Source: Azolla caroliniana (Eukaryota; Polypodiophyta). From it: DNA of 64,000 bases. The position numbers were made by a program, and so were the translations under genes. Each line of letters begins with the position of its first letter. Position 1 is the stretch's first letter. This document shows positions 9,584 to 21,926 of the stretch, one piece after another. Location: the NCBI GenBank assembly GCA_043228905.1, contig JBHGNT010000002.1, positions 4,836,001 through 4,900,000 on the forward strand, written 5' to 3'. The notes under the pieces are model-generated. The model saw only the letters and a list, made by a program, of their open reading frames with translations, ran no database searches and was not told where the DNA came from.

Positions 9584-12550
9584 TCAACCTTTAGACCCTT
9601 CACCATGTCGGACCACGTCCGGGTCTTGGCCTTCTCCTTCTGGTCGGCTCTGTCCTTCTTGATTGCAGTTGTCGCTGCTTGTTCCGAGTTTATCCGATGT
9701 GCTGACTTCTTCAGTTGACTTCCTTTTTCTTCTTGTTTCCCCTTGCTTTGGTTGTTTCCTTCTCTCCGGCTGCTTGTCCAGTGCCATTACCTACCTTTCC
9801 AGTTTCAGTTCCGATTCTCCCCGTACCAGTACCGGTTCTCCCCTCAAGTGTGGCATGTCGAGATACTGAAGACCAAGCATATTTGAGAAATGTTGCAACT
9901 TGTCGGTCCCGATGGCCTTCATCGGAAACTTGTTGATCCGTCCAAACATACCAGAGTTCTACTTCACCGTTGAGGACCCGCTCATGCATAAAGTGATAAT
10001 GCACTTCTATGTGCTTCATCCGAGCATGGAACATAGGGTTCTTGGCTAGCTGCATGTTGCTCATGTTGTCATAGTACATCGGGATCAGAGTCGGTACTTC
10101 GATCCGGAGGTCTTGGAGCAGCCGTCGAAGCCAAGTGGCTTCACAATTGGCAATGGCAGCACCCCGATATTCAGCCTCAGCGCTCAAAAGAGCCACTGTT
10201 GGCTGCTTTTTGTTATTCCACGCAACAATTGCGCTACCCAGAGAAAACGCAAATCCGGAAGTTGACCGTCGATTTGACACATAACCGGCCCAATCGGCAT
10301 CTATATATCTAACTAGCTGCTTGGTTATACCATGTCAGTATAATAGTCCTCGGTCCTTAGTGCCACTAACATACCTCAATATTCGGTGCGTGCACTGAAG
10401 GTGCTCCAGGTTGGCTTCTGCATGAATTGATTGATCGCTCCGACCGGATAGCTAATGTCGGGTTGGGTTATCGTTAAATAAATAAGGCTTCCGACAATTT
10501 GTCGGAACCATCTCTCGTTGCAGGCCGGTCCGGAGTCGGGACAAAGCTTCAAGTTTCAGTCCAGGGGTGTGGAGATTGGTCGGCAATCCGTCATGTTGAA
10601 CTTGTACAGCATATTCAGTACATAATGTCGTTGTGAGAGCAATATGCCGTCGGGGGTATGGATCACTTCGATCCCAAGAAAGTAATGAAGGTCCCCCAAG
10701 TCCTTCATTTTGAATGCATCTGACAGTTGGGACTTCACTCGGCCAATTTCAGCGAGTCCAGGTCCGGTGATGACTAGATCATCCACGTATAACAAGATAC
10801 ATACCTGACCTTTCGTACCTTTCCGGATGAACAACGAAGAGTCCAATTTTGAGGCCGCAAACCCCATCTTACAAAACCAGTGCGTTATCTTCAAATTCTA
10901 AGCACGGGGGGCTTGCTTCAGGCTGTAAAGGGACTTTTTGAGTCGGCACACTGCCGATTTGTTCATCTCCGACTAAAATATGGGGTGCTAGATCATGTAG
11001 ACATGTTCTTCAAGATCACCTTGAAGAAACGCATTCTTCACGTCCATATGGTGAAGTTGCCATCCCCTTTCCACAGCAACCGCCAGCACCACACGAACCG
11101 TCGTCATCTTCGCTACCGGAGCGAAGGTTTCGTCATAGTCGATTCTGTGGGTCTATGCATATCCTTTGGCCATTAACCGGGCTTTGTACTAGTTGACCGA
11201 ACCGTCAATGTTATACTTTGCCTTGTACACCCACCTGCAACCGATCGGTTTGCAATGTCAGGGAGGGTCAACCAAGTCCCATGTGTCGTTGGCATCAAGT
11301 GCCCGCATCTCTTCCTCCATAGTTGTACGTCATTGTGCGTCTTTTGCCGCTTCTGCGTAGTTCTCCGGCTCACGCACTTCTACCACCTTCGTCATGTACA
11401 CATAGTGATGCGTCATGTACTCGTTATACCCATACCATTTGACGGGGTTCTTCTGGCGGATCGATCGGCGTAACTTCTCGTTAGTCGATTTCAAGGCCCT
11501 CTTGGCTGGCTCAAACTTCATCTCTGAAAGTCCGTCTTCATTCTATCCGAAGTCGGATTCGCTCCGATCTGACTCGTCTATGCCAGTGTCGTACTTTGGC
11601 ATCTTCTTTTTTCCCTTCTCTTTGCGCATGAACCGTCTCTTCGGTTCCTTCCGTGGGGATAGCACGGTTGAGTCTCCATTACTCATCGGTTCTTCATCTA
11701 ACTTGTCGTTCCGATTCAGTCGCTCGTTCAGCCCGCTCAGCCGAAATGAAATTGGACTCTTATCAAGAGTACCAAAGTCTTCTTCTTCTTCAGCCCGAAT
11801 TGTTTCCGGCTCACTGGCCTCATCTTCCGGAATCAAGTTGGAGTCAATAGAGAGTACCATGATGTCGACTCATCAAATTCGACATCTTAGCTCAACTAAG
11901 GCGGTCCGATGACCATCTACATCCAAAACCGGATCGGGGATAAGGTGTCAGCACTCAAGCTACAGACGGAAGCCGAATTTGAGACACCTTAGGATATTCA
12001 GTAGCATTGCATATGTGCATGTGCCGGATGAGAAGCGGAAAAAGCTAGACCCGAAGTCGAAGAAGTGTATCCTTGTCGGCTACTCACATGAGCAAAAGGG
12101 TTATAAGTGCTATAACCCCCGAACAAAACAAGTTCGAGTGAGTAGAACTTGGGCATGCTCTTCTCTTCCAACATTGTCTGTGCTGCCTCCACAATAGACC
12201 GGTTCTTCCTTTCGGCCACACCATTGAATTCTCTCCGAATACCCTTTTGTTGAAGGTAACTGTTGAATTGGCCGGAAAAGTATTCTTTTCCGCCATCTGA
12301 CCGCAGGCACTTGATCTTTCTCTCTTTTTCCCATTCAACAAGACTTTGTAGGTTTCGGAAACAGTTGAAGACTTTGCTTTTCTTCTCGATGAGATAGATT
12401 CACGTGTGCCGGTTGTAGTCATCAATGAAGGAGACGAAATATCAGCTCTCGTAAAGACTAATGTTCTGTGTTGGTCCCCATACATCCGAATGTATCAAGT
12501 CAAGCTTGTTACGGCTCTGGTTTCTTTCGGTGGGGAATGGAAGCTAGTGT
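9584..12550 (-). pseudogene. Copia A pol remnant (integrase, reverse transcriptase, RNase H)
   Basis: In element order: an integrase fragment (12450-12140; GVAERKNRSIVEAAQTMLEEK, the second half of the catalytic core), the inverted piece, an acidic linker (11860-11543), start of the reverse transcriptase (11521-11173), reverse transcriptase with LLYVDDLVITG (10894-10556), and RNase H (10280-9711; SNRRSTSGFAFSLGSAIVAW and LLSAEAEYRGAA). A charged tail follows RNase H (9787-9584), as in Copia B. Multiple frameshifts and stops mean it is not functional. Confidence 0.85.
11891..12143 (+). other. Micro-inversion inside Copia A integrase
   Basis: On the plus strand this piece encodes LRHLRIFSSIAYVHVPDEKR and CILVGYSHEQKGYKCYNPRT, the post-core integrase region. 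Flanking sequence on both sides encodes integrase on the minus strand. The minus-strand sense stops at KFY (12144) and resumes at DVEFDES (11893), exactly the two residues that flank this segment in Copia B (about 34820-35070). Confidence 0.85.
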
Positions 12551-12792
12551 TGCTTCCCGAGTTGGCAGGCTTCATGATTTGTCTAGTTATAATTGCCTAG
12601 GCGGTTAAGAAACCTACTTTCCTTAGTTCTAAAGTCATGATTTGTCTTTGTGTTAATAAAGTAGCATTTTGCATAGCTTTGTCATACTTACATCTTTTTT
12701 TTCAAATCCAAATGCAAGATTTGTAGAAGATGTGACACAATTGAGGTTGAATATGTGAGATGGTATTGCATTTGACAACTTCATTTGGAGTA

Positions 12793-15750
12793 GCAATGGG
12801 CCTGGTTCGGTTTGGTTCGGTTCGTTTTTTGGCCTTGAAACCAAACCAAACCATTTATTAAGAAAAAAAACCCAACCAAACCGTTTGAACATTTTGAAGC
12901 CATTTAAACCAAACCATTTTGAACCAAACTGTTTACACCAAACCATTTAAGAAGTATGAGAAACCAAACCAAAGCATTTACAAAAAAATCAGAACCAAAC
13001 CAAACCATTTACGAAAAAACCAAAACCAAACCAAACCAAACCACTTTAAGAAAATGTAACAAAAGACATTGCAACATCTAAACCAGAACCAGAGATTCGT
13101 TAAACATAATAAACATAAGTAGAGGTTAAATAAAACCAAAGACAAATAATAATAAACAAAGCGAATTAGAGAAAGAAAAACATAAATTGATTCGTTTTTT
13201 GGAATGAAATCCTAGAGCTTATGACCAACAATCGATCATATAGAGTTCACGTCAACATTTAAGTTTGTATCCACCATTTACAACAAAGTCAAAAATATAA
13301 GAAAAATGTGAAAAACCTCTACATAAACTAATGCTCCTCGTTTAGTTTCCAATGTTTACTTTCAGCTTGAATTACGGATTCCTGGAAGTATAAAATATGT
13401 AAAAGAAGTAATTAGTAATAAAATAATAACAAATTCGTAAAAGTATGCACTAAGAAAGTACAATGTCTTTGAGGATCTCCAATTGCAACTTGCATTTCAT
13501 GGACTTGTGAAAAAGTACCATGATTCATGTACCATGTACATATAAAAAACATCAAATAAGTAAAAAACTAGTAATGAAAAATAAACTTAAAGAATGAATT
13601 AAAAGGTATGCACACCTTATCTCCCATGATTATCACGTAACATGTAATCTATTACCTCGTCTTCACCAACAAGATCATCTAGATTAAATTTTAGTTCTTC
13701 ATAAGCCATGTGAAAGTTATCTGTTATTTGAACATCTGATTCTTGCAAAACTTGCATCCATGATCAAATACACATTTCGGTCTTGAATGTGCATGAATGT
13801 AGTTTGATCCTAACATCAAAGGTCAATTTTGTTGCTGAATTTTCCTCTTCAGCAGGCATTGATGATGCTGGTATAGCAAGGTAATCACATGCCATCCTAT
13901 ACAGTTGTGGCATTGCAAATTTATTATCATGCCACCATTGTAAAGGATCCTTGTCTGTGCTAGCTAAAGGAAGTCTTATGAACTGCTCAATTTTTTATCG
14001 TGAATCAGAAACAAGACTTTTATTGTGTACACCCATTAACCTCCAAATTTTAGAGTTATTATCAATAGGTTGTGTTGTGGTTGAAGGTGGCTCAACACCA
14101 CTCGAGAATGAGTGGTAATGGGACTCAATCATGCCTTCAACCAGCTTAATATCCAACTCTCTTTCAATATGGTCATTTGGAATAGGAAATCTAAAGGAAT
14201 GAAAAATATTATTAAACTCAAATAAAATATCAGAAAGCATGAAGACAATTGTAAAACTTAACAGAAAGTATTACCTGGGATCAAGAAACATTGCAATGCG
14301 CGATGGAATAGACTTTAACGATTCTTCATACTTAATTAAATATTGTAAGCAGTTCTCAAACGCTTTTTGAAGCACCTCTTGTGTGAATCTAGATGATCCC
14401 GGAAGTGAAGAATCTAAAAACTGATTAAAATGATTAAGTAAACAATTATAAGCTAGTGATGCTAGTGATGTTAGTGATAATGTAGGATATCTTGATCCTC
14501 CTAGAAAGGTAGAAACCTCTGCAGGTGTTTCTAACCATTCCTCCATAGCATGTATGTGACTCCAATCTTCTACGATCAAGACATAACCATTGAAATCACT
14601 TGAAATTGTTAGATCTGAATTGTAAAATTCAACATATCTCTATCCTTGATAGCTTGCCTAAACATCTCCAAAGTAGAATTCCATCTTGTAACAACATCAA
14701 GCCTTGGAGGTTCCTTTTCACGATGTTCAACCATCATAGCATACTTCCTATGAACTTCCCTTCGAACCTTGCTAGATCTAATAGTTTGGAGCATTGTTCT
14801 CAACTTTTTCGTTGAGGGTGAGATAATCTCTAATGTTGACTTGATGCCCAATTGAAAAGTGTGCACCATACACCTTAACATGTGTGAGGGAGCTAAAATT
14901 TCCTTACCATGTTCATTTTGTAACAACATGCTCAATTCCTTTACAGCCATTTGTGCATCACTAGCTCCATCAAAAATTGTAGCTAATAATCGACTTGAAA
15001 TATTAAAAGATCCAAGTTGACAAAAGAGGGCATGTGCACAACGTTTCCCTGATCCAACACCTGGAAATACATGCAGAAAATCCAATAGCATGGACCTTGA
15101 TTTTGTTGTCTCGTGACATGCCCAATGAAGTGTCACTGAGTAGAAGCCCTTTAGACTACTATTTGACCAACCATCAAAAGTAATAGAAAATCTTGATTGA
15201 CTTTTTTATAACAAATCTATCACTTGATGGCGCAACACCACATACATTTCTAAGATGGAACGTTTAATCATGCGCCTTGTCTTCATCTGATATCCAGGTA
15301 CAAGATGGTGTACGAACTCTTTAAATGCATCTGATTCCACATGTGCATGAGGCAAAGTTCCCTTGACAATATACTTCATGACGAAACAATCAATTTTCTT
15401 CTCTAAAACACGAGATACTTTAGTAAACTCTATAGAAGATTGAATAATCTTCGAAATACCTGAATTTTGATTTGGTTCGTCTGATAGATGATGCTTTTCC
15501 ATTAAATGCTTAGCTATAGTACCTGTGGATGTTGTTGAAGACCAACAAACATGACAATGATGGCATCGTCGTCGAGGTGTGCCATTATCCATATAAGATA
15601 TGATGTGAGCATTTGTCCATGATGTACGTTGCCTTTTTCTTGACATGCTTGTTTGCCCATGGCTAACATTAATTTATGATGAGTCCATCACTGCATGAGT
15701 TTGAGAAGATGATTCCATTTAATGTTGTCCCTATAAAACATAAAAAAAGA
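12793..15750 (-). mobile_element. hAT DNA transposon, decayed
   Basis: The coding relic (13620-15646) is on the minus strand. Its 3' flank (12793-13030) begins TAGCAATGGGCCTGGTTCGG and is packed with AAACCAAACC motifs. The same terminal sequence bounds the MITE at 21927-22535, which links the two. I could not find the matching terminal repeat on the right-hand side, so that edge is approximate. Confidence 0.7.
13620..15646 (-). pseudogene. hAT transposase, broken
   Basis: From ATG 15646: a BED zinc finger (CHHC then HLMEKHH), SIEFTKVSRVLEKKIDCFV, a TAA at about 15206, then ITFDGWSNSSLKG in the same frame (the first-Asp region of hAT), TIFDGASDAQMAVKEL (second-Asp region), DVVTRWNSTLEM, a frameshift near 14610, LDPR at 14278, and after an 84-bp apparent intron (14191-14274, GTAATA to TTTAG) PIPNDHIEREL. 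After another TAA (13997) comes the dimerisation domain: DPLQWWHDNKFAMPQL then MACDYLAIPASS (about 13975-13860). The domain order is that of a full-length hAT transposase. At least two stops and one or two frameshifts make it inactive. Confidence 0.85.
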
Positions 15751-16458
15751 AAGCATGTTATGTATATAATACACATATTTTGTCCATAAGATAGTAACTA
15801 CCATGACTATGACTCATATTATATATATGCATGATTGCATCCTCTTATTAATTAAAATGGTCATATTGCATACACACATCTACCACATATTCTTTATCAC
15901 ACCCTATAAGCCATGTGCATGCATGTTCATATCAAATTGGGAAGTAGGAATAACTAATTGCCTCTTGATGAATTTGTTTAGTGCTGAAAATTGGCAACAT
16001 AACATAATAGGAATACATGGTTCAAATAATCAAAATAGACAATCTCCTTTTGCATAGGCAACCAGGACCATACTAACATAAGGTTATGTTATTAATAGCA
16101 ATAGTAAACAACATTGTATGTACTGAGCAAAGACAATGCAAACAAGTTAAAAAGCTCACAAAAACTACTAGATTCGAATGATCTCAAGCAAGAGAAAAGA
16201 TGCACAAGTAGAGGCAACACCAATATATACAATCAAACTAGGGAATTATATACTGTATAAGCCATTTTTAAAACATTCCTAAAGAATCCATGATAAGCTT
16301 TCGGTTCTTTCAATCTTTGATTTTTGAGAAGTGAAATACCACTAAAGAATATATTCCAAAAGGGCATGATAGAGTAATTCTCTTTGCTAAAGTTTTTGCG
16401 AACTATTTAATTTCAAATGTTGTATCCATCGCATGCAACTCTTCGTTGGCTTCAGCCC
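15751..16458. other. AT-rich spacer
   Basis: No recognised feature. It would contain the missing right end of the hAT element. Confidence 0.4.
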
Positions 16459-16675
16459 GTATGAGCATTGAAGTACTTGTCAGTACTTCTGTCAGTCCTT
16501 TTTAAGGACTTGTATTAAAAGTGTTCTGTAGGACATTTGTATGTACATAGTGTTATTATTTTTTAATTGAGTTTATGCTATTCTGCTCTCTCTGTCTCTC
16601 CTATGTACTGTGTATTCTTAAGCTTCCATTAAACCTTCATTTCTATTTTATTGTTGTTATCCGGCTGAGTCACAA
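16459..16675 (+). repeat. Inverted LTR fragment of the Copia A family
   Basis: This is the reverse complement of 8848-9060 with few differences. It adds one 10-bp duplication (TTGTCAGTAC). Reading on the plus strand it is the 3' part of a Copia A-type LTR, so it belongs to a different, oppositely oriented insertion. Confidence 0.85.
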
Positions 16676-16829
16676 TATCTATCGATCCGTCTGAAATTCT
16701 CCAACCCTATATTGTGACTCATAGAGCGCAATTCGTCTCGTGTAGAACCTCATTTATCACTCGAAGACGAAGCACATAGAGGTGAGGTATCACCACATTT
16801 AGGAGCTTGTCACTAACCAGAAGCTTGAA

Positions 16830-17260
16830 ATCTGAAAATTCGATACCAATGTGAACATCGTCGATAGCCTGACAAAGCCGCTCCTAGATCATCGCTTCAG
16901 AGCACTAAGGAGACAAATGGAACTACAACAAGCTGAGGAGAACAAGAAAGCCGAATCAAAGGAAGAGTCGACCGACAAAAAGGTTGAATGGTCCAAAGGA
17001 GTCGAGAAGGCCGAAAGGGTTGAATGAGCCATAGAGCCGAAAGGCCGAAAATGCCATAAAACCCGAAAGAGCCAAAAAGCCTAAAGATGATCGAAGAGCC
17101 AAAGAGCTTAAATCCGATCGCAAGACCGAAAGGGCCGAAAGGGGGAAAGAGGACCGGAAGCCAACTCAATCGACCAAGCCAAAGAGCTGAATAGTCGACC
17201 AAGCCAAAGGCTGAATGACTGAAGTGCTGACCCAACCAGACTCGACCACTCCCGATTCGA
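16830..17260 (+). pseudogene. Lys/Glu-rich gag-like remnant
   Basis: On the plus strand 16866-17026 reads KPLLDHRFRALRRQMELQQ followed by AEENKKAESKEES and a stop. Beyond that the DNA continues as degenerate GCCGAAAGAG repeats. The charged coiled-coil tail and its position between LTR-like pieces suggest the end of a gag protein. I do not recognise the family, and it could be low-complexity sequence. Confidence 0.3.
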
Positions 17261-17378
17261 GAATTAGTCTTTTAGCCTTGTAAATTCTAATTGCAATTCA
17301 AATTTAAATTATATTTAAGTTTATGGGGGAGATCACCCCTATATTGTTGTAACAACTACAGTAGTCCTTTTACGGGGG

Positions 17379-17600
17379 AGTTTGCTGGACCAAAAGTCCT
17401 ACTCCACCCATTTGTATCTTCTTAGTGTGAACACTCCCTAAGGGAGTTAGGACTTAGTTACCCTAAGTATAAATATGGGGAACGAAGACTTGTAAACAAG
17501 TTCAAGAGTGTCGCGGAAATCCGCACGTGTGTGTCGACTTAGGCGGGACAACCGCGGCCATTTAGGCTGGACCCGGGCACAACTAGAAGAAAACTTAACC
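17379..17600 (+). repeat. Purine tract and LTR start of an unidentified LTR element
   Basis: TTTTACGGGGGAGTT (17377-17391) looks like a polypurine tract. It is followed by TGCTGGACC as a possible LTR start, and by a TATA box (AGTATAAATATGGGG, 17467-17481) upstream of ACTTGTAAACAAG. The 3' end of this LTR is not clear. Confidence 0.5.
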
Positions 17601-18349
17601 AGATAGGAAGAAGAAGAAGAAGAAGAACTAAACCCTAATCAAGAGAAAGGAAAATGATATAGAGGGGAACCTAGAACCAAAACCCTAAAACGAAATGGGG
17701 ATAAGAATAACTAAAACCCTAACTGTCTACCTCAAAAAGACAAAATGGCGACCCCCTTTATGGTGCCTCCTCACCCCATTTTATAGTGAAAATGGGTGAG
17801 ACTTATTACTAAAGGAGAGGCCAAATATTCTACTCTTTTCAAGGAAGAATATTTGCCTTGATTTTAGGAGGAGAGATTGATGGGGCCTTAACTCCCTCTC
17901 CTCTCATTTTCACACACACACTACCATGCCCTCTATTTATTGCACCCTTACTTCCATGCACTCCCCTTAGTCTACATGTACACCTAAGTGCACATCACAT
18001 TTATACTTTGCGAACTTTGTAGTGTACTTTTAGCACCTTACATTTCTCCTTTCCTTATACATTTGTTTTTCTTATTCCTATTTACAATTTACTCAATGTA
18101 TGTGCAGTTGCACATCCCTGTTTTATTCGTCCCACTCGACAACGAGATTTGAAGAGTAACAATCTCTTTCTCACTATAACTGAAAATCCTCACGACAACG
18201 GGATTTGAAGAGTAACAATCTCTTTCTTATGCTCTAACGATCTAACTGACTTTCTCCATCTTTCTTGTATATCTTTGTTGAGATTAAACAATGCACCTCA
18301 TATTCTACATGTCTGCATGCTTGGCCTATTCCCATTAACAAGATCCATT
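17601..18349. other. Spacer with a short direct duplication
   Basis: Contains AAACCCTAA-type motifs (17623-17720) and a direct repeat of ACGACAACGRGATTTGAAG with AGTAACAATCTCTTTCT (18135-18173 and 18192-18229). No coding potential seen. Confidence 0.5.
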
Positions 18350-18690
18350 CTTTTTTTTTTAGTAACACTTTTATTACTAGTGGAAACCTCAAAATGAGGT
18401 GAAAACCCACAAAGAATAAAGAAAAATATACAAGTGTCGATTAGACACTAAAGAGCTTAAAAGCACTCAAAGTAAAGATTGTAAATTTGCAGTGTGATGT
18501 CTCTAAGTTGCAGACAATCAAATAGAGATTGCCTGAGGGATTGCTTAAAGAAGCTACTTCATGCAGTTGGTTTCAATCAAAGGCCTTATTATTGCGGGTT
18601 GTCCAAATGGTCCAAAGTGCGCATCGTGTCCATTGGAGAAAATATGCATTGAACAAGATCCATTCACATTCCGCACAAGTTGACCAATCA
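18350..18690 (-). mobile_element. LINE 3' end remnant
   Basis: On the minus strand the piece encodes QWTRCALWTIWTTRNNKAFD, a LINE ORF2 tail. It then ends in GAGGTTTCCACTAGTAATAAAAGTG and a short A-run (T-run on plus, 18350-18359), the usual 3' end of plant LINEs. Confidence 0.6.
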
Positions 18691-19929
18691 CACATCAGTC
18701 GACCTAAGCACATATTGTGCCATCAACAATGGTACAACTTACCACGAGATAAATTATGGTCATGCCCGTAACAATACTCACCAAGGGACAATAGCATTGA
18801 TGTGCACATGTAGAAAAATGCTCATGACATTGCCAGTAAACTTTGTTATCTAATAAACATCAACAATCAATGTTGGTTGTTTAGGTGGGGACATAGAAAA
18901 CGACAATGTTTGGGAAGTCTTACTCCTAAACTCTTGTGCAATTTTCCTTGACTTAATCGTAATAGATAGCACGATAATATGTTATGCCACAATGGCAAAT
19001 TCAAATTCCTAGGGTAAACATCCAATAAGCTAGTTAGTTGTTGTTTATGTTGTATTCTTCAAGTTGTGCACTTATTAAAAAACAACCTCATACGCGTCGT
19101 CATGGTGAATTGGTACATTGAAACCAACCTTGCCACCACAACTACCAAACAAGGCTATGACATTATGGAAATATGATTCTATTCTTAACGTTATAAAATG
19201 TGACGTTTTTGTGTCATGATAAATAACAAATTTAATTATCCATTCTTGTGACATTTAAAGCCACATATACAATGTAACATGATGGTAAATGCCTCCATAA
19301 AATAAATAATTGAAAGAAAGCTCTCCTCATAAACTCTCTTTTTTCTCTAATGCTCTCCCTGTCTCTTCCATATTTGAACTTGAAGACGATCATAAAATCT
19401 ATCTCTCTTCAGCTCTCCCAATCACACTCCACCTCTCATGCTTGTTTACTTTCTCTCCCTCTCATGCTTGTTTACTTTCTCTCTCTCTCATGCTATTTTC
19501 CTCTCACTCAATCTATATATCTAAATCAAATTATGTTCAATAAATAAACTCTTTTGATTAAATCATGTTTATGAAATTGTAAAAAAATTAAAATGCATAT
19601 AAGTCAATTAATTAATCATCATAAGTTTGAGATTATAATGTATGGAGTTGTGTCCTTCAAAAGCTAAATTATATAGATGACATATATAGGCATGTATGAG
19701 AAAGATACAAGGGACAAAAGACGAGATGATATAAGAAATGAGATTGTATAATGATTCTAAATGTTCTATTATTTTCGACCCTAAAATCAGATGACCACTT
19801 ACGTTAAATGACACATTTATATAGTGTCTCTTCCCCCCAATAGAAAACCTTACTAGATTCATACTTTATATATATGGAAAACCATGGACTTAACTTCTGA
19901 TTTTATGGAAACCATGGTTTCAAATATAT
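18691..19929. other. AT-rich spacer
   Basis: Includes a CT-rich tract (19310-19520) with a doubled CTCATGCTTGTTTACTTTCTCTC unit. Nothing else recognised. Confidence 0.4.
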
Positions 19930-20872
19930 GGGTTTACAAAAACTATGTCCTTAACCTATGATTTTGTAGACACTATAGTTTTGTGTAGGATCTGTGTGTC
20001 CCACGGAAGCACCTCAGTAGTTGTCAAGTACCTCCAAGCCGCTAACTCACTTAAAAATGTGTGATTAACACTAATATCTCTCTCACACTCTCTCCCTTAC
20101 TCTCTTAGATAAGTGAAGATAAAGAATATGCTTTATTACACCCTCTTATTATTAAGAGGTCTAGCACCAACAAAGAGGAGAGATTAGCGTGTATTAACTA
20201 AAAAGTATCACTAATCTCTCTTAAGCTTATGATTACTAGAAGGAGAGGACTCCGAAGCTTAGAATAAGTTTATCACATAAGGGATTCTCAAGAATGCAGA
20301 AGCACAAAAAAGTCCCCACAAGGTGTCTTTTATAGCTTTTACATTACAAGTGTGGTCATTTTACACCAAACCGTGTCCTTAACCCATGATTTTGCAGACA
20401 CTATAGTCTTGTGTAGGATCTATGTGTCTCACGGAAGCACCTCTATAAATCCATGAAGTTATGCCTTCTGTCAATGTAGTTTGCTTGGGTATTGGACAAG
20501 TGTATACCCTATTGGTGGCAAACCGGGCAAAGGTAGTTGTCAAGTACCTTTGAGCCGCTAACTCACTTAACAATGTGTATTGACACGAATATCTCTCTCA
20601 CTGTCTTGTTTACTCTCTTAGAAATGAAAATAAAGAATATTGTTTATTACACCCTCTTACTAAGAGGTCTAGCACCAACAAACATGAGAGATTAGTGTTT
20701 ATCAACTACATATTGTCACTAATCTCTCTTGAGCTTATGATTACAAGAAGGAGAGGAAGCTTAGAATACTAATCACTTACAGGATTCTAAGGAATGTAGA
20801 AGCACTAAAAAGTCACCACGAGGTGGCTTTTATAGCTTTTACATTATAAGCGTGGTCATTTCACACTTGGCT
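19930..20872. repeat. Large direct tandem duplication
   Basis: Copy 1 (about 19930-20363) and copy 2 (about 20364-20872) share nearly all their sequence, including CACTATAGT(T/C)TTGTGTAGGATC, GTAGTTGTCAAGTACC, TACACCCTCTTA and GGTGTCTTTTATAGCTTTTAC or its variant. Copy 2 has about 91 extra bases (20443-20533). The TATAGCTTTTACATTA end resembles an LTR transcript end, so two abutting LTRs are possible, but no internal region or TSD was found. Confidence 0.8.
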
Positions 20873-21599
20873 GTCGATTGGCTTGCCTTTCCCCGTATTG
20901 ACTACTTCTACTCCCCTTTTGTATGTTGCTCAGTATTCTTTGTTGATGAGCTCTTCTTCATGGCCATTGTTTGTTGCATTCCATACACTTAACAAGTCTA
21001 GAAGTTTTCTGCACTTTAATGTTATAATAACATCTTATTGATTAGTATTTTACTAATACTACCTAGTGGTAGTCATATATGTTGTAGTAGAATTTGGAGG
21101 TTCTAAACCCCCCTCATACATATTTCTATATACATATATCATGGAGTAGTATTTGATAGGTGAGAATCCATGTTTTCACACTGTTATCATGAAGTTAATT
21201 GTGCATGTGTGAAATATGATCGGGACCATCAAGGACCTAATCCAAGAAAGATGGGTTTGGCTCGAGTTGATGACTTTGAGACCCTCGTAATTGTTGATTG
21301 TAATGGTTGTAAGTGTTCTTTGGATGCCCTTGATAGACTTTGATCATGTAACTATGTGATGGGGATTCAAAAGCATACAAGTTTACGAAAATTTGATACT
21401 TCAAATTTTGGACAAACTACTCAACAACTTACACGAGTCTCTTGAAAGGCTTAAGATCAGGATACAATTCAATTTATCAGCGATCAATCCAAATACAATC
21501 ATTTATAAATGGCATGATTCCAAGTTACAATTGAATTTTCAATAAAAAGAGAGTAACCCCGATATATTTTTCCAATTGATAATGGAAAGGACAGATATT
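20873..21599. other. AT-rich spacer
   Basis: Nothing recognised. Confidence 0.4.
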
Positions 21600-21760
21600 A
21601 CAATAATTAACTTAATGGTAAACCCTCGACCCTTGTGTCAAGAGGTTACGAGTTTAAATCATGACACTAGTGAGGGTCTAAGCTTTTGTATGCATGCACA
21701 TTCAAAGTTAATCATTTTAATTATATATATACATACATATATATTTGAGTATTCGTTGTG
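21600..21760 (+). mobile_element. Possible tRNA-derived SINE
   Basis: TTAATGGTAAACCCTCGACC (21611-21630) resembles a pol III A box and GTTACGAGTTTAAATC (21645-21660) a B box, about 35 bp apart. An AT-rich 3' region follows. Confidence 0.4.
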
Positions 21761-21926
21761 TGTGCCAATGCATGTGTACTCGAGCTCAATTGTAAGTATA
21801 TAATTCTATATGAACTTGTGAATGCTTGCTCGTATATATGCAAGTGAAATATAAGTGGAAGCTTAGGTATTTGGATGTATATAAATAAGAAGAAAGATGA
21901 ACATGTAACATTCTTACAAGGAATTG

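Larger units (their letters stand above)
8848..12600 (-). mobile_element. LTR-Copia element A, 5'-truncated
   Basis: A minus-strand Copia relic. The 3' LTR is 8848-9273. It is preceded in element orientation by a purine tract (GGGGGAG, 9274-9280), then RNase H, reverse transcriptase and integrase remnants up to about 12600, where similarity stops. Gag, primer site and 5' LTR are missing. The LTR start TGTTGAGCGGGCAAGCTC and purine tract match Copia B at 32013, so A and B are one family. A segment at 11891-12143 is inverted. Confidence 0.85.
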
